Shown: positions 46,160 through 56,221 of the stretch, piece after piece
Numbering within the stretch: the stretch's first letter is position 1
Layout of the letters: each line of letters begins with the position of its first letter
Assembly (NCBI RefSeq): GCF_000024105.1
Contig: NC_013171.1
Location: forward strand, 372,001 to 436,000
Direction: 5' to 3'
From: Anaerococcus prevotii DSM 20548
Lineage (GTDB): Bacteria > Bacillota > Clostridia > Tissierellales > Peptoniphilaceae
DNA length: 64,000 bases
Notes under the pieces: generated by a model
The model's input: the letters and a program-made list of their open reading frames with translations, nothing else
What the model was told of the DNA's origin: nothing
Database searches by the model: none
Made by a program: the position numbers and the translations under genes

Positions 46160-46420
46160 AGGACCTCCTTCTAATATTCTACCGAATATTTTTCAAAAAT
46201 ACATCAAGAAAGGTTTTCATATAATAGATAAAGGCTAATAGATATTTTACTTAAATAAAAAGAATTATTGTTCTATAAATTATTAATGTTAGGTTAATGA
46301 AGGGAAAAATAAATAAACTACTACAAAGGAAAATGATCCAATAGATTAATATAGAATTGATATATTGTTTCGCTAAGCAAATTATTATCGTAAATTAAAA
46401 TATGATAATAGGAGGTAAAT
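46160..46420. other. Intergenic region between selD and a small membrane peptide gene
   Basis: AT-rich sequence that must hold the selD promoter (- strand) and the small-gene promoter (+). No clear riboswitch or hairpin is seen. Confidence 0.4.
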
Positions 46421-46546
46421 ATGGATAAAGATACTAAGAAACTTTCATACTGGATTTCTTTAGGAGCCTTGTTTGGGATAGTGCTTGGAATTTCTAATAG
46501 TAAAAAAATAATTTATCTTCTTCCTACCAATAAGCCTGTTAAATAG
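46421..46546 (+). CDS. Small membrane peptide, 41 residues
   Basis: ATG 46421 has a perfect TAGGAGG seven bases upstream. The product has a charged start (MDKDTKKLSYW), one hydrophobic helix (about 11-25, ISLGALFGIVLGI) and a basic tail. Such single-helix proteins are common and of unknown function. It precedes cdaA by 22 bases and may share its transcript. Confidence 0.6.
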   Translation: MDKDTKKLSYWISLGALFGIVLGISNSKKIIYLLPTNKPVK

Positions 46547-46568
46547 TACATTAATAGAAGGAGGAAGT

Positions 46569-47396
46569 ATGAATTTTTTGGAAAATATTATTACGTCTTT
46601 GATGTTGATTAGGGTGACGGATATTATTGATATTGCAATTGTTGCCTTTGTTATTTATAAACTTTTCTCACTTCTAAGAAACACCAGGGCTGAACAGGTG
46701 CTTAAAGGGCTTATTTTTGTTTTGTTTTTCGCCTCTATTGCGGATATTCTAAATCTTAATACAGTCTCTTGGGTGATGAATCAATTCTTGACAGTTGCCC
46801 TAGTCTTTATCATAGTTGTCTTTCAGCCAGAGCTTAGGAGTGCTCTTGAAAGGCTCGGTAGGGGTAGGAGTTTGTTTTCTAGTGAAAAGATCCAGAGGGA
46901 TGAGAGAAGTATAGATGAGCTAGTTTCTGCTATGAGCTCTCTTTCTAGGCAAAAGATAGGAGCTCTTGTGGTTTTGGAAAGGGAAGTTGGTCTTTCTGAT
47001 ATTATAGAAAGTGGGACCAAGCTTGATAGTGATATCTCTTCAGAGCTTCTTATCAATATCTTTATTCCCAACACTCCCCTTCATGATGGGGCTGTGATTA
47101 TTAGAAAAAATACTATCGCTGCAGCAGCTTGCTACTTGCCTTTGTCTTCTTCAAATACTATAGCCAAGGAGCTTGGTACAAGACATAGGGCAGCTATTGG
47201 GATTTCTGAAAAGAGCGATTGTCTTGTGGTCATTGTATCAGAAGAGACAGGAAATATTTCTGTTGCAGAAAATGGCAAGATTAATAGATATTTTGATGAG
47301 GAAAGCCTTAGGATTAGACTTAAAAATGAGCTTGTAAATACTGATGATCTATTGAAGAAAGAGAAGAAGGGAGAGGTAAATGAAAAAGAAAAATGA
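46569..47396 (+). CDS. cdaA: Diadenylate cyclase CdaA
   Basis: A 275-residue membrane-bound cyclase making c-di-AMP. Three N-terminal helices precede the DAC domain, with the catalytic motifs LHDGAVII and GTRHRAA. It is followed by its regulator cdaR with a 17-base overlap. GGAGGAAGT precedes ATG 46569. c-di-AMP controls potassium and osmotic balance in Firmicutes. Confidence 0.95.
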   Translation: MNFLENIITSLMLIRVTDIIDIAIVAFVIYKLFSLLRNTRAEQVLKGLIFVLFFASIADILNLNTVSWVMNQFLTVALVFIIVVFQPELRSALERLGRGRSLFSSEKIQRDERSIDELVSAMSSLSRQKIGALVVLEREVGLSDIIESGTKLDSDISSELLINIFIPNTPLHDGAVIIRKNTIAAAACYLPLSSSNTIAKELGTRHRAAIGISEKSDCLVVIVSEETGNISVAENGKINRYFDEESLRIRLKNELVNTDDLLKKEKKGEVNEKEK

Positions 47397-48315
47397 TGTG
47401 CAATTGATAGTCCTATCGGTTATACTTGCCATTGTCATGTGGGCTTTTGTAGTTACTTCGACTAACCCTTCTGTAAATAGGACCTTTAGGAATGTTCCTA
47501 TCCTTGTCCAAAACAAGGACGCTCTAGAAGCTAGGGGCTATACAATTATAGGTCTCGATGAGGCAAGTAATGTCAATATCAGAGTTGAGGGCACTAGGGA
47601 TAAGATTGTCGGAACCAAGCAAAACGACATCCAAGCAAGTATTGACGTTAAGGATGTAAAGGAAGGAATTCAATCTGTTGGGGTTAAGGTAGATACACCA
47701 AGTGGGGTTGGGATTTCCATGGTAGATCCTCCTTCAATCAATATCAATGTCCAAAAGAAGGTGGAAAAGTCCCTGCCTATTAATATCGTGATAAAGGATA
47801 GCCTCAAGGACGGAAGGTCTGTAGAGATTAACGAACAGTCAATCAAGGAAGTCACAGTCAAAGGACCTGTATCAGCAATAAATCAGATCGATAGAGTTGA
47901 AGTAAATATTGATGAGGAAAGCTATCTAGATGGAAAAATCCATAATCTAGATATCCATATTTTGGATAAGGACGGCAAGGAAGTTACAGGAATAGAGAAG
48001 TCAAATGATGATATAAATATTTCCTTTAGGGCAGAGGAAACTAAGAGAGTTCCCATAAAAATGAGTTATTATGGTGAGCCAGCTGTGGGCTTCGATATTA
48101 AAAATATAAGTCTATCTCAGAAGGAATGTGTCCTAAAGGGAGATAGCGGGGCTCTTAAGTCGGTAGATCAAATCGAGACTTATCCTGTAAATATTAGCGA
48201 GCTTAAATCTGATAAGAATGGTGAGATCAAGCTCAATCTTCCTGACGGAGTAAGTCTCTATGATGGGAAAGATCCTGTATCCTACAAGATAGAAGTAGGA
48301 AGAAAAGAAAAGTAA
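47380..48315 (+). CDS. cdaR: CdaR, YbbR-domain regulator of CdaA
   Basis: A 311-residue protein with an N-terminal membrane anchor (VIVLSVILAIVMWAFVV region) and three to four extracytoplasmic YbbR repeats (each ending in patterns such as VNIRVEGT, INVQKKV and PVNISEL). It binds CdaA and tunes its activity. ATG is inside the cdaA end; the stop shares one base with cca. Confidence 0.9.
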   Translation: MKKKNDVQLIVLSVILAIVMWAFVVTSTNPSVNRTFRNVPILVQNKDALEARGYTIIGLDEASNVNIRVEGTRDKIVGTKQNDIQASIDVKDVKEGIQSVGVKVDTPSGVGISMVDPPSININVQKKVEKSLPINIVIKDSLKDGRSVEINEQSIKEVTVKGPVSAINQIDRVEVNIDEESYLDGKIHNLDIHILDKDGKEVTGIEKSNDDINISFRAEETKRVPIKMSYYGEPAVGFDIKNISLSQKECVLKGDSGALKSVDQIETYPVNISELKSDKNGEIKLNLPDGVSLYDGKDPVSYKIEVGRKEK

Positions 48316-49667
48316 TGAGACTTAAGACAAAGATTAATTATGAAAATATAATAGAAAGATTAAAAGAGGCTGGCTTTAAGTCTTTTCCTGTGGGAGGAGC
48401 TGTTAGAGACAGCCTTCTTTCTAGGGAAGTTTCTGATATAGATATCACAACTGATGCAAGGCCAGAAGAGATCGAGGAAGTCTTTAGGGACTTTAAGCTT
48501 ATAGATATTGGAAAGAGATTTGGGACAATCAAAGTCATAATAGAAGGAGAAGCCTTCGAGATTACAACTTTTAGAAAGGAAAGTGCCTATAGGGACGGGA
48601 GACATCCTACAGAAGTTAGATTTTCTGATAATCTGATAGATGACCTAGAAAGAAGAGACTTTACCATAAACGCTATGGCCTTTGACCAGGGAGAGATAAT
48701 AGATCCTTTTGGGGGTCGTGATGACCTATCGATGAAAGTCATAAGGGCTGTGGGAGATGCTAGAGAAAGAATAGATGAAGACCTCTTAAGAAGTCTTAGG
48801 GCGGTGCGTTTTGCCAACCGCTTGGGCTTTACTATAGAAGAATCCCTCAAGGAAGCTATTAGGGAAAATGCCAATAAGATTAATTCCATATCCCAGGAGA
48901 GGATAGCCAGTGAATTAAGTGAAATCCTCACTTCAGCCACTCCTTCCAGTGGGATAAGGCTTATGGATGAAGTAGGGCTCTTAGCTGAAATTTTCCCTGA
49001 AGTGAAAAGAACGGTAGGCTTTGACCAACATTCGAGTTATCACTCTGATGATGTCTACAATCATAGTCTTAAGGTCCTTGATAAAAGCCCGGCAGATCTT
49101 GCCGTAAGATTTTCTGCCCTCTACCACGATGTGGGCAAGGTCTATACATTTTTCCTAGATGAAAGAGGAGAGGGAAGATTCTTCGGCCACCAGAATCTTT
49201 CAGAAGAGATGTTAAGGAAAAGGCTTAAGGAACTAAAATTTTCCAATAAATTCATAGATGATGCGACAAGCCTTGTCAAAAGACATATGGACTGTTCCAA
49301 TACTTACACGAAAAAGTCTATCAGAAAGCTTCTTAGAAGACTAGGTGAAGGCAATCTTAGGCAATTATTTGACCTACAAAGGGCGGACATACTTTCGACC
49401 AAACATCCTGATACTAGTAACATAGATCTTGGAGAAGAAATACTTACCGAAGTCTTAAAAGATAATATACCTAAGAAAAGGTCAGAGCTAGCTATTGACG
49501 GAAATGACCTTATAAGTATGGGCTATCCTCAAGGAAAGATTATAGGAGATCTTTTAAGAATAATCGAAGAAGAAATATTAGAAGAAAATTTAGAAAATAA
49601 TAAAAAAGCAATCGAGGACTTTTTGATGAGAATGGGTAAAAATCTTGATAGCTTGACAAAGAAGTAG
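48315..49667 (+). CDS. cca: CCA tRNA nucleotidyltransferase, with HD domain
   Basis: A 450-residue class II enzyme adding or repairing the 3' CCA of tRNAs. The NT motif GGAVRDSLL...DIDITT, the RRDFTINAMA segment and the RRAVRF-like RSLRAVRFANRLGF are intact. A C-terminal HD phosphohydrolase domain is visible at ALYHDVGK. It could be specialised to C or A addition if another enzyme exists elsewhere; nothing here decides that. Confidence 0.93.
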   Translation: MRLKTKINYENIIERLKEAGFKSFPVGGAVRDSLLSREVSDIDITTDARPEEIEEVFRDFKLIDIGKRFGTIKVIIEGEAFEITTFRKESAYRDGRHPTEVRFSDNLIDDLERRDFTINAMAFDQGEIIDPFGGRDDLSMKVIRAVGDARERIDEDLLRSLRAVRFANRLGFTIEESLKEAIRENANKINSISQERIASELSEILTSATPSSGIRLMDEVGLLAEIFPEVKRTVGFDQHSSYHSDDVYNHSLKVLDKSPADLAVRFSALYHDVGKVYTFFLDERGEGRFFGHQNLSEEMLRKRLKELKFSNKFIDDATSLVKRHMDCSNTYTKKSIRKLLRRLGEGNLRQLFDLQRADILSTKHPDTSNIDLGEEILTEVLKDNIPKKRSELAIDGNDLISMGYPQGKIIGDLLRIIEEEILEENLENNKKAIEDFLMRMGKNLDSLTKK

Positions 49668-49705
49668 TATATTATTTCAATGAGTAAGAACACCAGGAGG
49701 AAAAA

Positions 49706-51061
49706 ATGACAGAATTAAAATCACACGAAAATAACATAGCAAAATTCGAATTCGACGTGCCTTATGATGAGTTCAAAAAGGCAACTGACACTGTATATAA
49801 AAGAAACAAATCTAGATATAGGGTAGATGGCTTTAGACCAGGTCACGTTTCTAGAAAAGTACTTGAGAAAATGTACGGACCAGAAATCTTCTACGATGAA
49901 GCAATCAAGATAGTTTTCCCTACACCATACGAAAAAGCTGTAGAAGAACTTGGCCTTGAAGTAATCGACCAACCATCAGTAGACCTAGACGATATCGAAA
50001 AAGGAAAAGATATCACATTTAAGGTTGAAGTTGAAACAAAACCACACCCAGAACTAGGAGACTATTCAGAACTAATCGTTGAAGAAGTATCTAGTGAAGT
50101 AACAGATGAAGATGTAGAAGCAGAGCTTAAGAAACAACAAGACGAAAACGCAAGACTAGTTCCAGTTGAAGATGGCGAAGCTAAGGAAGGCGATACAGTA
50201 AATATTGACTTTGATGGTTTCCTTGATGGAGAAAGATTCGAAGGCGGTAAGGCAGAAAATTACGATCTAGTTCTTGGATCAAATACCTTTATCGAAGGCT
50301 TTGAAGGACAAGTAGAAGGCCACAAGGTTGGAGATAAGTTCGACGTTAACGTAACCTTCCCAGAAGATTACCAAGCGAAAGAATTCCAAGGAAAAGATGC
50401 TAAGTTTGAAGTTGAAATAAACTCAATTACAAGAAAAGAACTTCCAGAACTAGATGATGAGTTCGCAAAAGACATCTCTGAATTCGACACACTTGACGAA
50501 TTAAAAAACAACCTAAGAGAAAAACTTGCTGAAGAGAAAAAAGATTACGCTAAAAACCTAATCCAAAATCAAGCGATTGAAGCTCTAGTTAATAAGTCTG
50601 AAGTAAGCGCACCAAGACCAATGGTTGATGCTGAAATCGACTACGAACTACAAAACCTAGACCAAAGACTTCAACAAATGGGTATCACCCTAGCTCAATA
50701 TATCGAGATGACAAAGATGGATATCAACCAAATCCGTGACCAATACAGAGCTCAAGCAGAAGCTAGAGTTAAGGCAAATCTTGTTATAGACGAAGTTGCT
50801 CTTAAAGAAGGTATAGAAGTTACAGAAGAAGAAAAAGAAAACGAAATCAAAGAAGCAGCAGAAAATTATGGAGTAGATGATCTTGAGAAATTCAAAGAAC
50901 TTTTCGCTAAAAACATCTCTGATAAGACTCTAGAAGAAAACATCATGAGAAGAAAAGCAGTTGAACTTCTTACAGAAAACGCTAAAGCTCTTCCTCACGA
51001 AGAATACCACAATGCAGTTGGCGAAGAAGACCATGACCACGAGGAAGGCGAAGATAAATAA
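49706..51061 (+). CDS. tig: Trigger factor
   Basis: A 451-residue ribosome-associated chaperone. The N-terminal ribosome-binding signature (VDGFRPGHVSRKVLEKMYG) is near residue 40; the PPIase domain follows (EGDTVNIDFDGFLDGERFEGG), then the long helical arm domain. It ends in a His/Glu/Asp-rich tail (EEDHDHEEGEDK). AGGAGG precedes the ATG. It heads the tig-clpP-clpX set. Confidence 0.96.
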   Translation: MTELKSHENNIAKFEFDVPYDEFKKATDTVYKRNKSRYRVDGFRPGHVSRKVLEKMYGPEIFYDEAIKIVFPTPYEKAVEELGLEVIDQPSVDLDDIEKGKDITFKVEVETKPHPELGDYSELIVEEVSSEVTDEDVEAELKKQQDENARLVPVEDGEAKEGDTVNIDFDGFLDGERFEGGKAENYDLVLGSNTFIEGFEGQVEGHKVGDKFDVNVTFPEDYQAKEFQGKDAKFEVEINSITRKELPELDDEFAKDISEFDTLDELKNNLREKLAEEKKDYAKNLIQNQAIEALVNKSEVSAPRPMVDAEIDYELQNLDQRLQQMGITLAQYIEMTKMDINQIRDQYRAQAEARVKANLVIDEVALKEGIEVTEEEKENEIKEAAENYGVDDLEKFKELFAKNISDKTLEENIMRRKAVELLTENAKALPHEEYHNAVGEEDHDHEEGEDK

Positions 51062-51085
51062 GCTCCATTTAGATAAGGAGATAAA

Positions 51086-51679
51086 ATGATTCCTAAAAAT
51101 TATTTAGTACCAACAGTTGTAGAACAAACAAATAGAGGCGAGAGAGCCTATGATATATATTCAAGACTTCTAAAAGACAGGATAATCTTCCTATCAGGTG
51201 AAGTTCGTGATGAAATATCTGATATTATCATAGCCCAACTACTCTTTCTAGAAAGCGAAGATCCTGATAAGGACATCCAATTTTATATCAACTCTCCTGG
51301 CGGAGTTGTAACAAGCGGACTTGCTATATACGATACAATGAACTACATCAAACCTGATGTATCCACAATCTGTATAGGTCAAGCTGCATCAATGGCGGCA
51401 GTCCTTCTATCATCAGGGGCTAAGGGAAAGAGATACTCCCTACCTAGCTCAAATATCATGATCCACCAACCTTCTGGTGGAGCCCAAGGTCAAGCTAGCG
51501 ATATTGTGATACAAGCTGAACAAATAATTAAGATTAAAGAAAGACTAAACAAGATCCTTTCTGATAATACAGGACAAAGTCTAAAGAAGATAGAAAAAGA
51601 TACCGATAGGGACTTTGCTATGACAGCAGCTGAAGCGTTAGAGTACGGTCTTATCGATAAAGTAATTGAAAGTAAGTAG
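51086..51679 (+). CDS. clpP: ATP-dependent Clp protease proteolytic subunit
   Basis: A 197-residue ClpP. Catalytic Ser in [11 protein letters not shown], His in IMIHQPSGG and Asp in the following helix ([12 protein letters not shown]) are all present. It follows tig by 24 bases and precedes clpX by 6. Confidence 0.97.
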   Translation: MIPKNYLVPTVVEQTNRGERAYDIYSRLLKDRIIFLSGEVRDEISDIIIAQLLFLESEDPDKDIQFYINSPGGVVTSGLAIYDTMNYIKPDVSTICIGQAASMAAVLLSSGAKGKRYSLPSSNIMIHQPSGGAQGQASDIVIQAEQIIKIKERLNKILSDNTGQSLKKIEKDTDRDFAMTAAEALEYGLIDKVIESK

Positions 51680-51685
51680 GAATAA

Positions 51686-52900
51686 ATGTCTGATTACGAA
51701 CAAAAAGAAATAAGATGTTCTTTTTGTGGCAAGGATAGCTCACAAGTTAAAAGAATTATAGCTGGTCCTAATGCTTATATTTGCAACGAATGTGTCGACT
51801 TATGTCACGAGATTATAGCCCAAGAGACTAACACGGCCTCTGAGTTTTCGGCTGATATCGACCTATCAACACCAAAAGAGATCAAGGAATTCTTAGACTC
51901 TTATGTTATAGGTCAAGATGATGCCAAAAAGACCCTTTCTGTTGCAGTATATAACCACTACAAAAGAATTAATAGCAATGAAGAAGATAGCGACATAGAG
52001 CTACAAAAATCAAATATATTAATGCTAGGTCCAACTGGTTCAGGAAAGACCCTCCTTGCCCAAACCCTTGCTCGCAAGCTAAATGTACCTTTTGCTATAG
52101 CAGATGCGACAAGCCTTACAGAGGCAGGTTATGTAGGTGAGGATGTGGAAAATATTATCCTAAAACTCGTCCAAGCCGCAGATTACGATATCGACATAGC
52201 AGAACGTGGAATTATCTATGTAGATGAGATAGATAAGATCACAAGAAAAAGCGAAAATCCATCTATAACCCGTGATGTGTCAGGTGAAGGTGTCCAACAA
52301 GCCCTCCTTAAGCTAATCGAGGGAACAGAAGCAAATGTTCCTCCTCAAGGAGGAAGGAAGCACCCTAGCCAAGAGTATATTCAAGTAGATACGACAAATA
52401 TTCTCTTTATCCTAGGAGGAGCCTTCGATGGAATTGAAGATATAATAAATAGGAGACTTTCTGAAAAGACCATAGGCTTTGGGGCAAGTGTTACGAAAAA
52501 TGCTAGTGCAAGCCTTAAGGAAGTGAACACAGAAGACCTCCTTAAGTACGGACTCATTCCGGAATTTATAGGAAGGGTGCCTATAGTGGTAAGCCTTGAT
52601 GCTCTAGAAGTTGACTCTTTAGTCAAAATCCTAAAGGAGCCAAAAAACTCCTTCGTAAGACAATACCAAAAGCTATTCGAACTAGATGGTGTTAAGCTTA
52701 CATTTGAGGATGAGGCATTAGAAAAGATTGCCGAAAAGGCCTACAATCAAAAGACTGGTGCCAGAGGACTAAGGACCATAATGGAAAATCTCCTCCTAGA
52801 TCTCATGTTTGAAATTCCTTCAATAGATGATCTAGAAGAAGTTATTGTTACAAAAGAGTCTATAGATGATAAGGAAAAATTAGTTTATAAGAAAAGATAG
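51686..52900 (+). CDS. clpX: ClpX unfoldase of ClpXP
   Basis: A 404-residue AAA+ unfoldase. The N-terminal zinc-binding domain has CSFCGK and CNECVDLC; Walker A is GPTGSGKT, Walker B YVDEIDK, and the sensor-2 and GAR regions are conserved. An LGGAFDGIE loop follows. The long nested hairpin element begins five bases after the stop. Confidence 0.97.
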   Translation: MSDYEQKEIRCSFCGKDSSQVKRIIAGPNAYICNECVDLCHEIIAQETNTASEFSADIDLSTPKEIKEFLDSYVIGQDDAKKTLSVAVYNHYKRINSNEEDSDIELQKSNILMLGPTGSGKTLLAQTLARKLNVPFAIADATSLTEAGYVGEDVENIILKLVQAADYDIDIAERGIIYVDEIDKITRKSENPSITRDVSGEGVQQALLKLIEGTEANVPPQGGRKHPSQEYIQVDTTNILFILGGAFDGIEDIINRRLSEKTIGFGASVTKNASASLKEVNTEDLLKYGLIPEFIGRVPIVVSLDALEVDSLVKILKEPKNSFVRQYQKLFELDGVKLTFEDEALEKIAEKAYNQKTGARGLRTIMENLLLDLMFEIPSIDDLEEVIVTKESIDDKEKLVYKKR

Positions 52901-52904
52901 AAAG

Positions 52905-53015
52905 ATGGGGTTGTTGCCGAATGAACAATCGTCCAGGTATCATTAACTTAGCTTTTTGATGAAAGATTATGCTTAATGAATGACGATAGTATTCATAAAT
53001 TTGCAACAACCCCAT
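52905..53015. repeat. Nested-palindrome element, copy 1 (between clpX and lon)
   Basis: A perfect 13-base outer stem ATGGGGTTGTTGC (52905-52917) / GCAACAACCCCAT (53003-53015), followed by TTTTA, encloses inner pairings GAAT/ATTC, ATCGTC/GACGAT and CATTAA/TTAATG. The same architecture, with changed inner stems, lies at 58877-59039. It could end clpX transcripts or attenuate lon, whose start is 19 bases beyond. Confidence 0.7.
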
Positions 53016-53033
53016 TTTATAGCGAGGTAAAAG

Positions 53034-55364
53034 ATGACAGATGTTTATGAAATAAGTGAAAATAAATATCCTCTTATAGCCCTAAGGGGCTACTGGCCAA
53101 TGCCAACTACCTTCCTAAGTTTCGATGCCAAAAGAAGTATTTCGGTAAATGCAGTTGAAGATGCAAGGCTTAGAAATACCAATCTGTTTTTGGTAAACCA
53201 AAAGGATGTCTTCGATGACAATCCCAAAAAGGAAGGCCTCTACGAATTTGGTATAGTAGCAAGCATAAAAGATACCTTCGAGCTTCCAAATGGTGTGACA
53301 AGAGTCTTTGTAGATCCAAAAGGAGTGGCAAGACTTGATGATCTAACAGTATCCGAGGGCTTTCTAAAAGCTACTGTAAGCGAGTACCACTACAGGGAAG
53401 AAGAGGAAAAAGATAAGGAAAATCTCCTATCCCTAAAGAAAATCTTGATAGATGACTTCAAGGAATATATCAGTCTTGATAACAATGCCCTCGATGAAAT
53501 AGCCTACAGTCTCATAGAGATTGATAACTTCCACAGGTTAGTTGATGTAATCACCTTCCACCTAGAGCTTGCTCCGAAGGAATATTACCAAATACTCGAG
53601 ACTATCGACACAGAAAAGAGGATGCTAGCCCTCCATGAGATAATCACTAAGGAGATCAGCCTAAAGAAGCTATCCAAGGAGATAGAAAAACAGGTTCAAG
53701 ATAATATCAACAAGAGCCAAAAGGACTATTATCTAAGAGAGAAGATGGAAGTCCTAAAGAAAGAAATCAATGAAAATAACGGAGAGGCCAAGTCTGAGGC
53801 TGACTATTATAGGAAGAAAATAAAGGCTATAAAGCTTGATAAGGAAAGCAAGAAGTCACTAGAGAAGGATATCGAAAGAATCGACTCCCTACCAGAGATG
53901 AGCCCAGACTATGGAGTTTTGTCTGCCTATCTTGACTTTGTGGTTTCTCTTCCTTGGAATAAGCTTAGCAAGGATGTTATAGACATCAATAGGGCAGAGA
54001 AAATCCTAGACGAAGACCACTACGGCCTTAGCGATGTAAAGGAAAGAATCCTAGAATCTATAGCAGTAAGACAAAAGAATAAGAATTCCAAGGGATCTGT
54101 GATTTGCCTAGTAGGACCTCCTGGTGTCGGAAAGACCTCTATAGCCAAGTCCATAGCCCGAGCCCTTGATAGGAAATTTGTCTCTATGAGACTGGGTGGA
54201 GTAACTGATGAATCAGAAATCAGAGGACACAGAAGGACCTATGTCGGGGCCATGGCAGGTAGGGTCCTTGCTAATATCGACAGGATCAATGTTAAAAACC
54301 CAGTCTTTCTCCTAGATGAGATTGACAAACTAGGTTCAGACTTTAGGGGAGATCCATCAAGTGCCCTCCTAGAAGTCCTAGATCCAGAACAAAACGATAA
54401 GTTTATCGATAGATACCTAGATATTCCTTTCGACCTATCAGATGTCTTCTTTATCACAACAGCAAATGACGCCAATGAAATCCCTGATGCCCTATACGAC
54501 AGGCTAGAAGTAATAGACCTATCAGGCTATACAATAAGTGAGAAAGAATCCATAGCCAAGAAATATCTAGTGGCTAAAGAGATGGAAAACAATGGTCTCA
54601 AGGAAGATGAAATTACTATATCAGATGCAGTAATTGAAAAAATCATCAAAAACTATACTAGAGAAGCAGGGGTCAGAGAACTTGAAAGACTAATTGCCAA
54701 GATTTGTAGAAGGGCAGTCAAAGAAATCCTAGCTGGCAAGGATAAGGTTCGTGTTTCTATGCAAAATTATACTAAATACCTAGGCAGGGAGAGATTCCTC
54801 GACGATGCTATCGAAAAAGAGGACCAAGTAGGTCTTGTAAATGGACTCGCTTGGACCTCTGTTGGAGGCACTATGCTATCAGTTGAGGCAAATGTCATGG
54901 AAGGTAAGGGCAATGTCGAAATGACAGGATCCCTAGGAGATGTAATGAAAGAATCCGGCCAAGTAGCCATGGCCTACATTAGGTCGAACCAAGCGGATCT
55001 TGGAATCCGTGGTAAGTTCTACGAAAATAAGGACATCCACGTCCACTTCCCAGAAGGAGCAACACCAAAAGACGGCCCTTCTGCAGGAATCACTATGACA
55101 ACCGCTATGGTATCAGCTCTTACTGGCAAGAAGGTAAGAAGCGATATAGCGATGACTGGAGAAGTTACAATTCGTGGCAATGTCCTAGCAATAGGAGGCC
55201 TTAAGGAAAAGGCCCTCGCAGCCTACTCCTACGGAATTAAAAACGTCATAATTCCAAAAGAAAATGAAAGAGATACAGAAGATATACCAAAAGAGATCAG
55301 AGATAAGATTAACTTTATCACAGTCTCTAAGGTATCTGAAGTCATAGAAAAGGCCCTAGTATGA
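53034..55364 (+). CDS. lon: ATP-dependent protease Lon (type A)
   Basis: A 776-residue LonA. N-terminal substrate-binding domain, then AAA+ with Walker [10 protein letters not shown] and FLLDEIDK, then the protease domain with catalytic Ser in KDGPSAGIT and Lys about 43 residues later. The length is normal. Overlaps engB by four bases. It degrades misfolded and regulatory proteins. Confidence 0.96.
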   Translation: MTDVYEISENKYPLIALRGYWPMPTTFLSFDAKRSISVNAVEDARLRNTNLFLVNQKDVFDDNPKKEGLYEFGIVASIKDTFELPNGVTRVFVDPKGVARLDDLTVSEGFLKATVSEYHYREEEEKDKENLLSLKKILIDDFKEYISLDNNALDEIAYSLIEIDNFHRLVDVITFHLELAPKEYYQILETIDTEKRMLALHEIITKEISLKKLSKEIEKQVQDNINKSQKDYYLREKMEVLKKEINENNGEAKSEADYYRKKIKAIKLDKESKKSLEKDIERIDSLPEMSPDYGVLSAYLDFVVSLPWNKLSKDVIDINRAEKILDEDHYGLSDVKERILESIAVRQKNKNSKGSVICLVGPPGVGKTSIAKSIARALDRKFVSMRLGGVTDESEIRGHRRTYVGAMAGRVLANIDRINVKNPVFLLDEIDKLGSDFRGDPSSALLEVLDPEQNDKFIDRYLDIPFDLSDVFFITTANDANEIPDALYDRLEVIDLSGYTISEKESIAKKYLVAKEMENNGLKEDEITISDAVIEKIIKNYTREAGVRELERLIAKICRRAVKEILAGKDKVRVSMQNYTKYLGRERFLDDAIEKEDQVGLVNGLAWTSVGGTMLSVEANVMEGKGNVEMTGSLGDVMKESGQVAMAYIRSNQADLGIRGKFYENKDIHVHFPEGATPKDGPSAGITMTTAMVSALTGKKVRSDIAMTGEVTIRGNVLAIGGLKEKALAAYSYGIKNVIIPKENERDTEDIPKEIRDKINFITVSKVSEVIEKALV

Positions 55365-55948
55365 AGATAAAAAACATTGAACTAGAACAAGTTGCAGGAT
55401 TTAGGGAACAATGGCCAAGGGAAGACTTACCTGAGCTTGCCTTTGTCGGTAGAAGTAACGTAGGTAAGTCTTCCTTTATCAACTCCTTCCTATGCAGAAA
55501 GAAGCTTGCTAAGACTTCCTCTGTCCCAGGCAAGACCAGGACAATCAACTTCTATAGGATAAATGATAAGTTTAGGCTAGTAGACCTTCCAGGCTACGGC
55601 TATGCCAAGGTCAGCAAGAAGGAGAAGGCCAAGTGGGATAAGCTAATTAATGAATACCTCCACCAAAGAGAAGCCCTAAGAGAAGTCTTCCTCCTAGTTG
55701 ACATCAGACATGAGCCAACCGCTCTTGATAAGCAGATGTATGATTGGATAAGAGAGACTGGCTTTACAGGCTTTGTAATAGCAACCAAGTTTGACAAGAT
55801 TAAGAAAAGCCAGACCCAAAAGCATATCAAACAAATCATGAAAAAGCTAGAAATCGACGACGAAGGCTTAATATTTGCCTACTCATCAGAGACCAAACAC
55901 AACAAGGACGTCCTAGAAGAACAAGTTGATGTGATAATTAATTACTAA
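55361..55948 (+). CDS. engB: Ribosome-assembly GTPase EngB (YsxC/YihA)
   Basis: A 195-residue GTPase for 50S assembly: G1 GRSNVGKSS, G3 DLPGYGYAKVS and G4 TKFDK. The usual position is directly after lon, as here. Confidence 0.95.
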   Translation: MKIKNIELEQVAGFREQWPREDLPELAFVGRSNVGKSSFINSFLCRKKLAKTSSVPGKTRTINFYRINDKFRLVDLPGYGYAKVSKKEKAKWDKLINEYLHQREALREVFLLVDIRHEPTALDKQMYDWIRETGFTGFVIATKFDKIKKSQTQKHIKQIMKKLEIDDEGLIFAYSSETKHNKDVLEEQVDVIINY

Positions 55949-55952
55949 GCCT

Positions 55953-55995
55953 ACCCCCCCAAAGTCTAGACATAGATGGAGGGGATTTTCTTTTG
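55953..55995 (+). terminator. Terminator after engB
   Basis: CCCC pairs with GGGG around a long interrupted loop, followed by ATTTTCTTTT. The 220 bases before the next gene hold no other recognisable feature. Confidence 0.5.
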
Positions 55996-56221
55996 CGTAA
56001 TTTTCTAAATTCAAAGGTCATTGAAAGAATCATAGCTATGGGAATTAATAGAAATTTTCTTGCAAATTTATTCTCAAACTATTAATAAACATCTTAAAAA
56101 CCAAATTATATTCAAGGTCTCTTTATATTTATAAAAATCGCTTTAACCCGATATTTCAAGGACTTGCAAACATTTCCATAATTTGTTATCATTTATAAGC
56201 AGTATAAAAAAGGGAGGAAAT

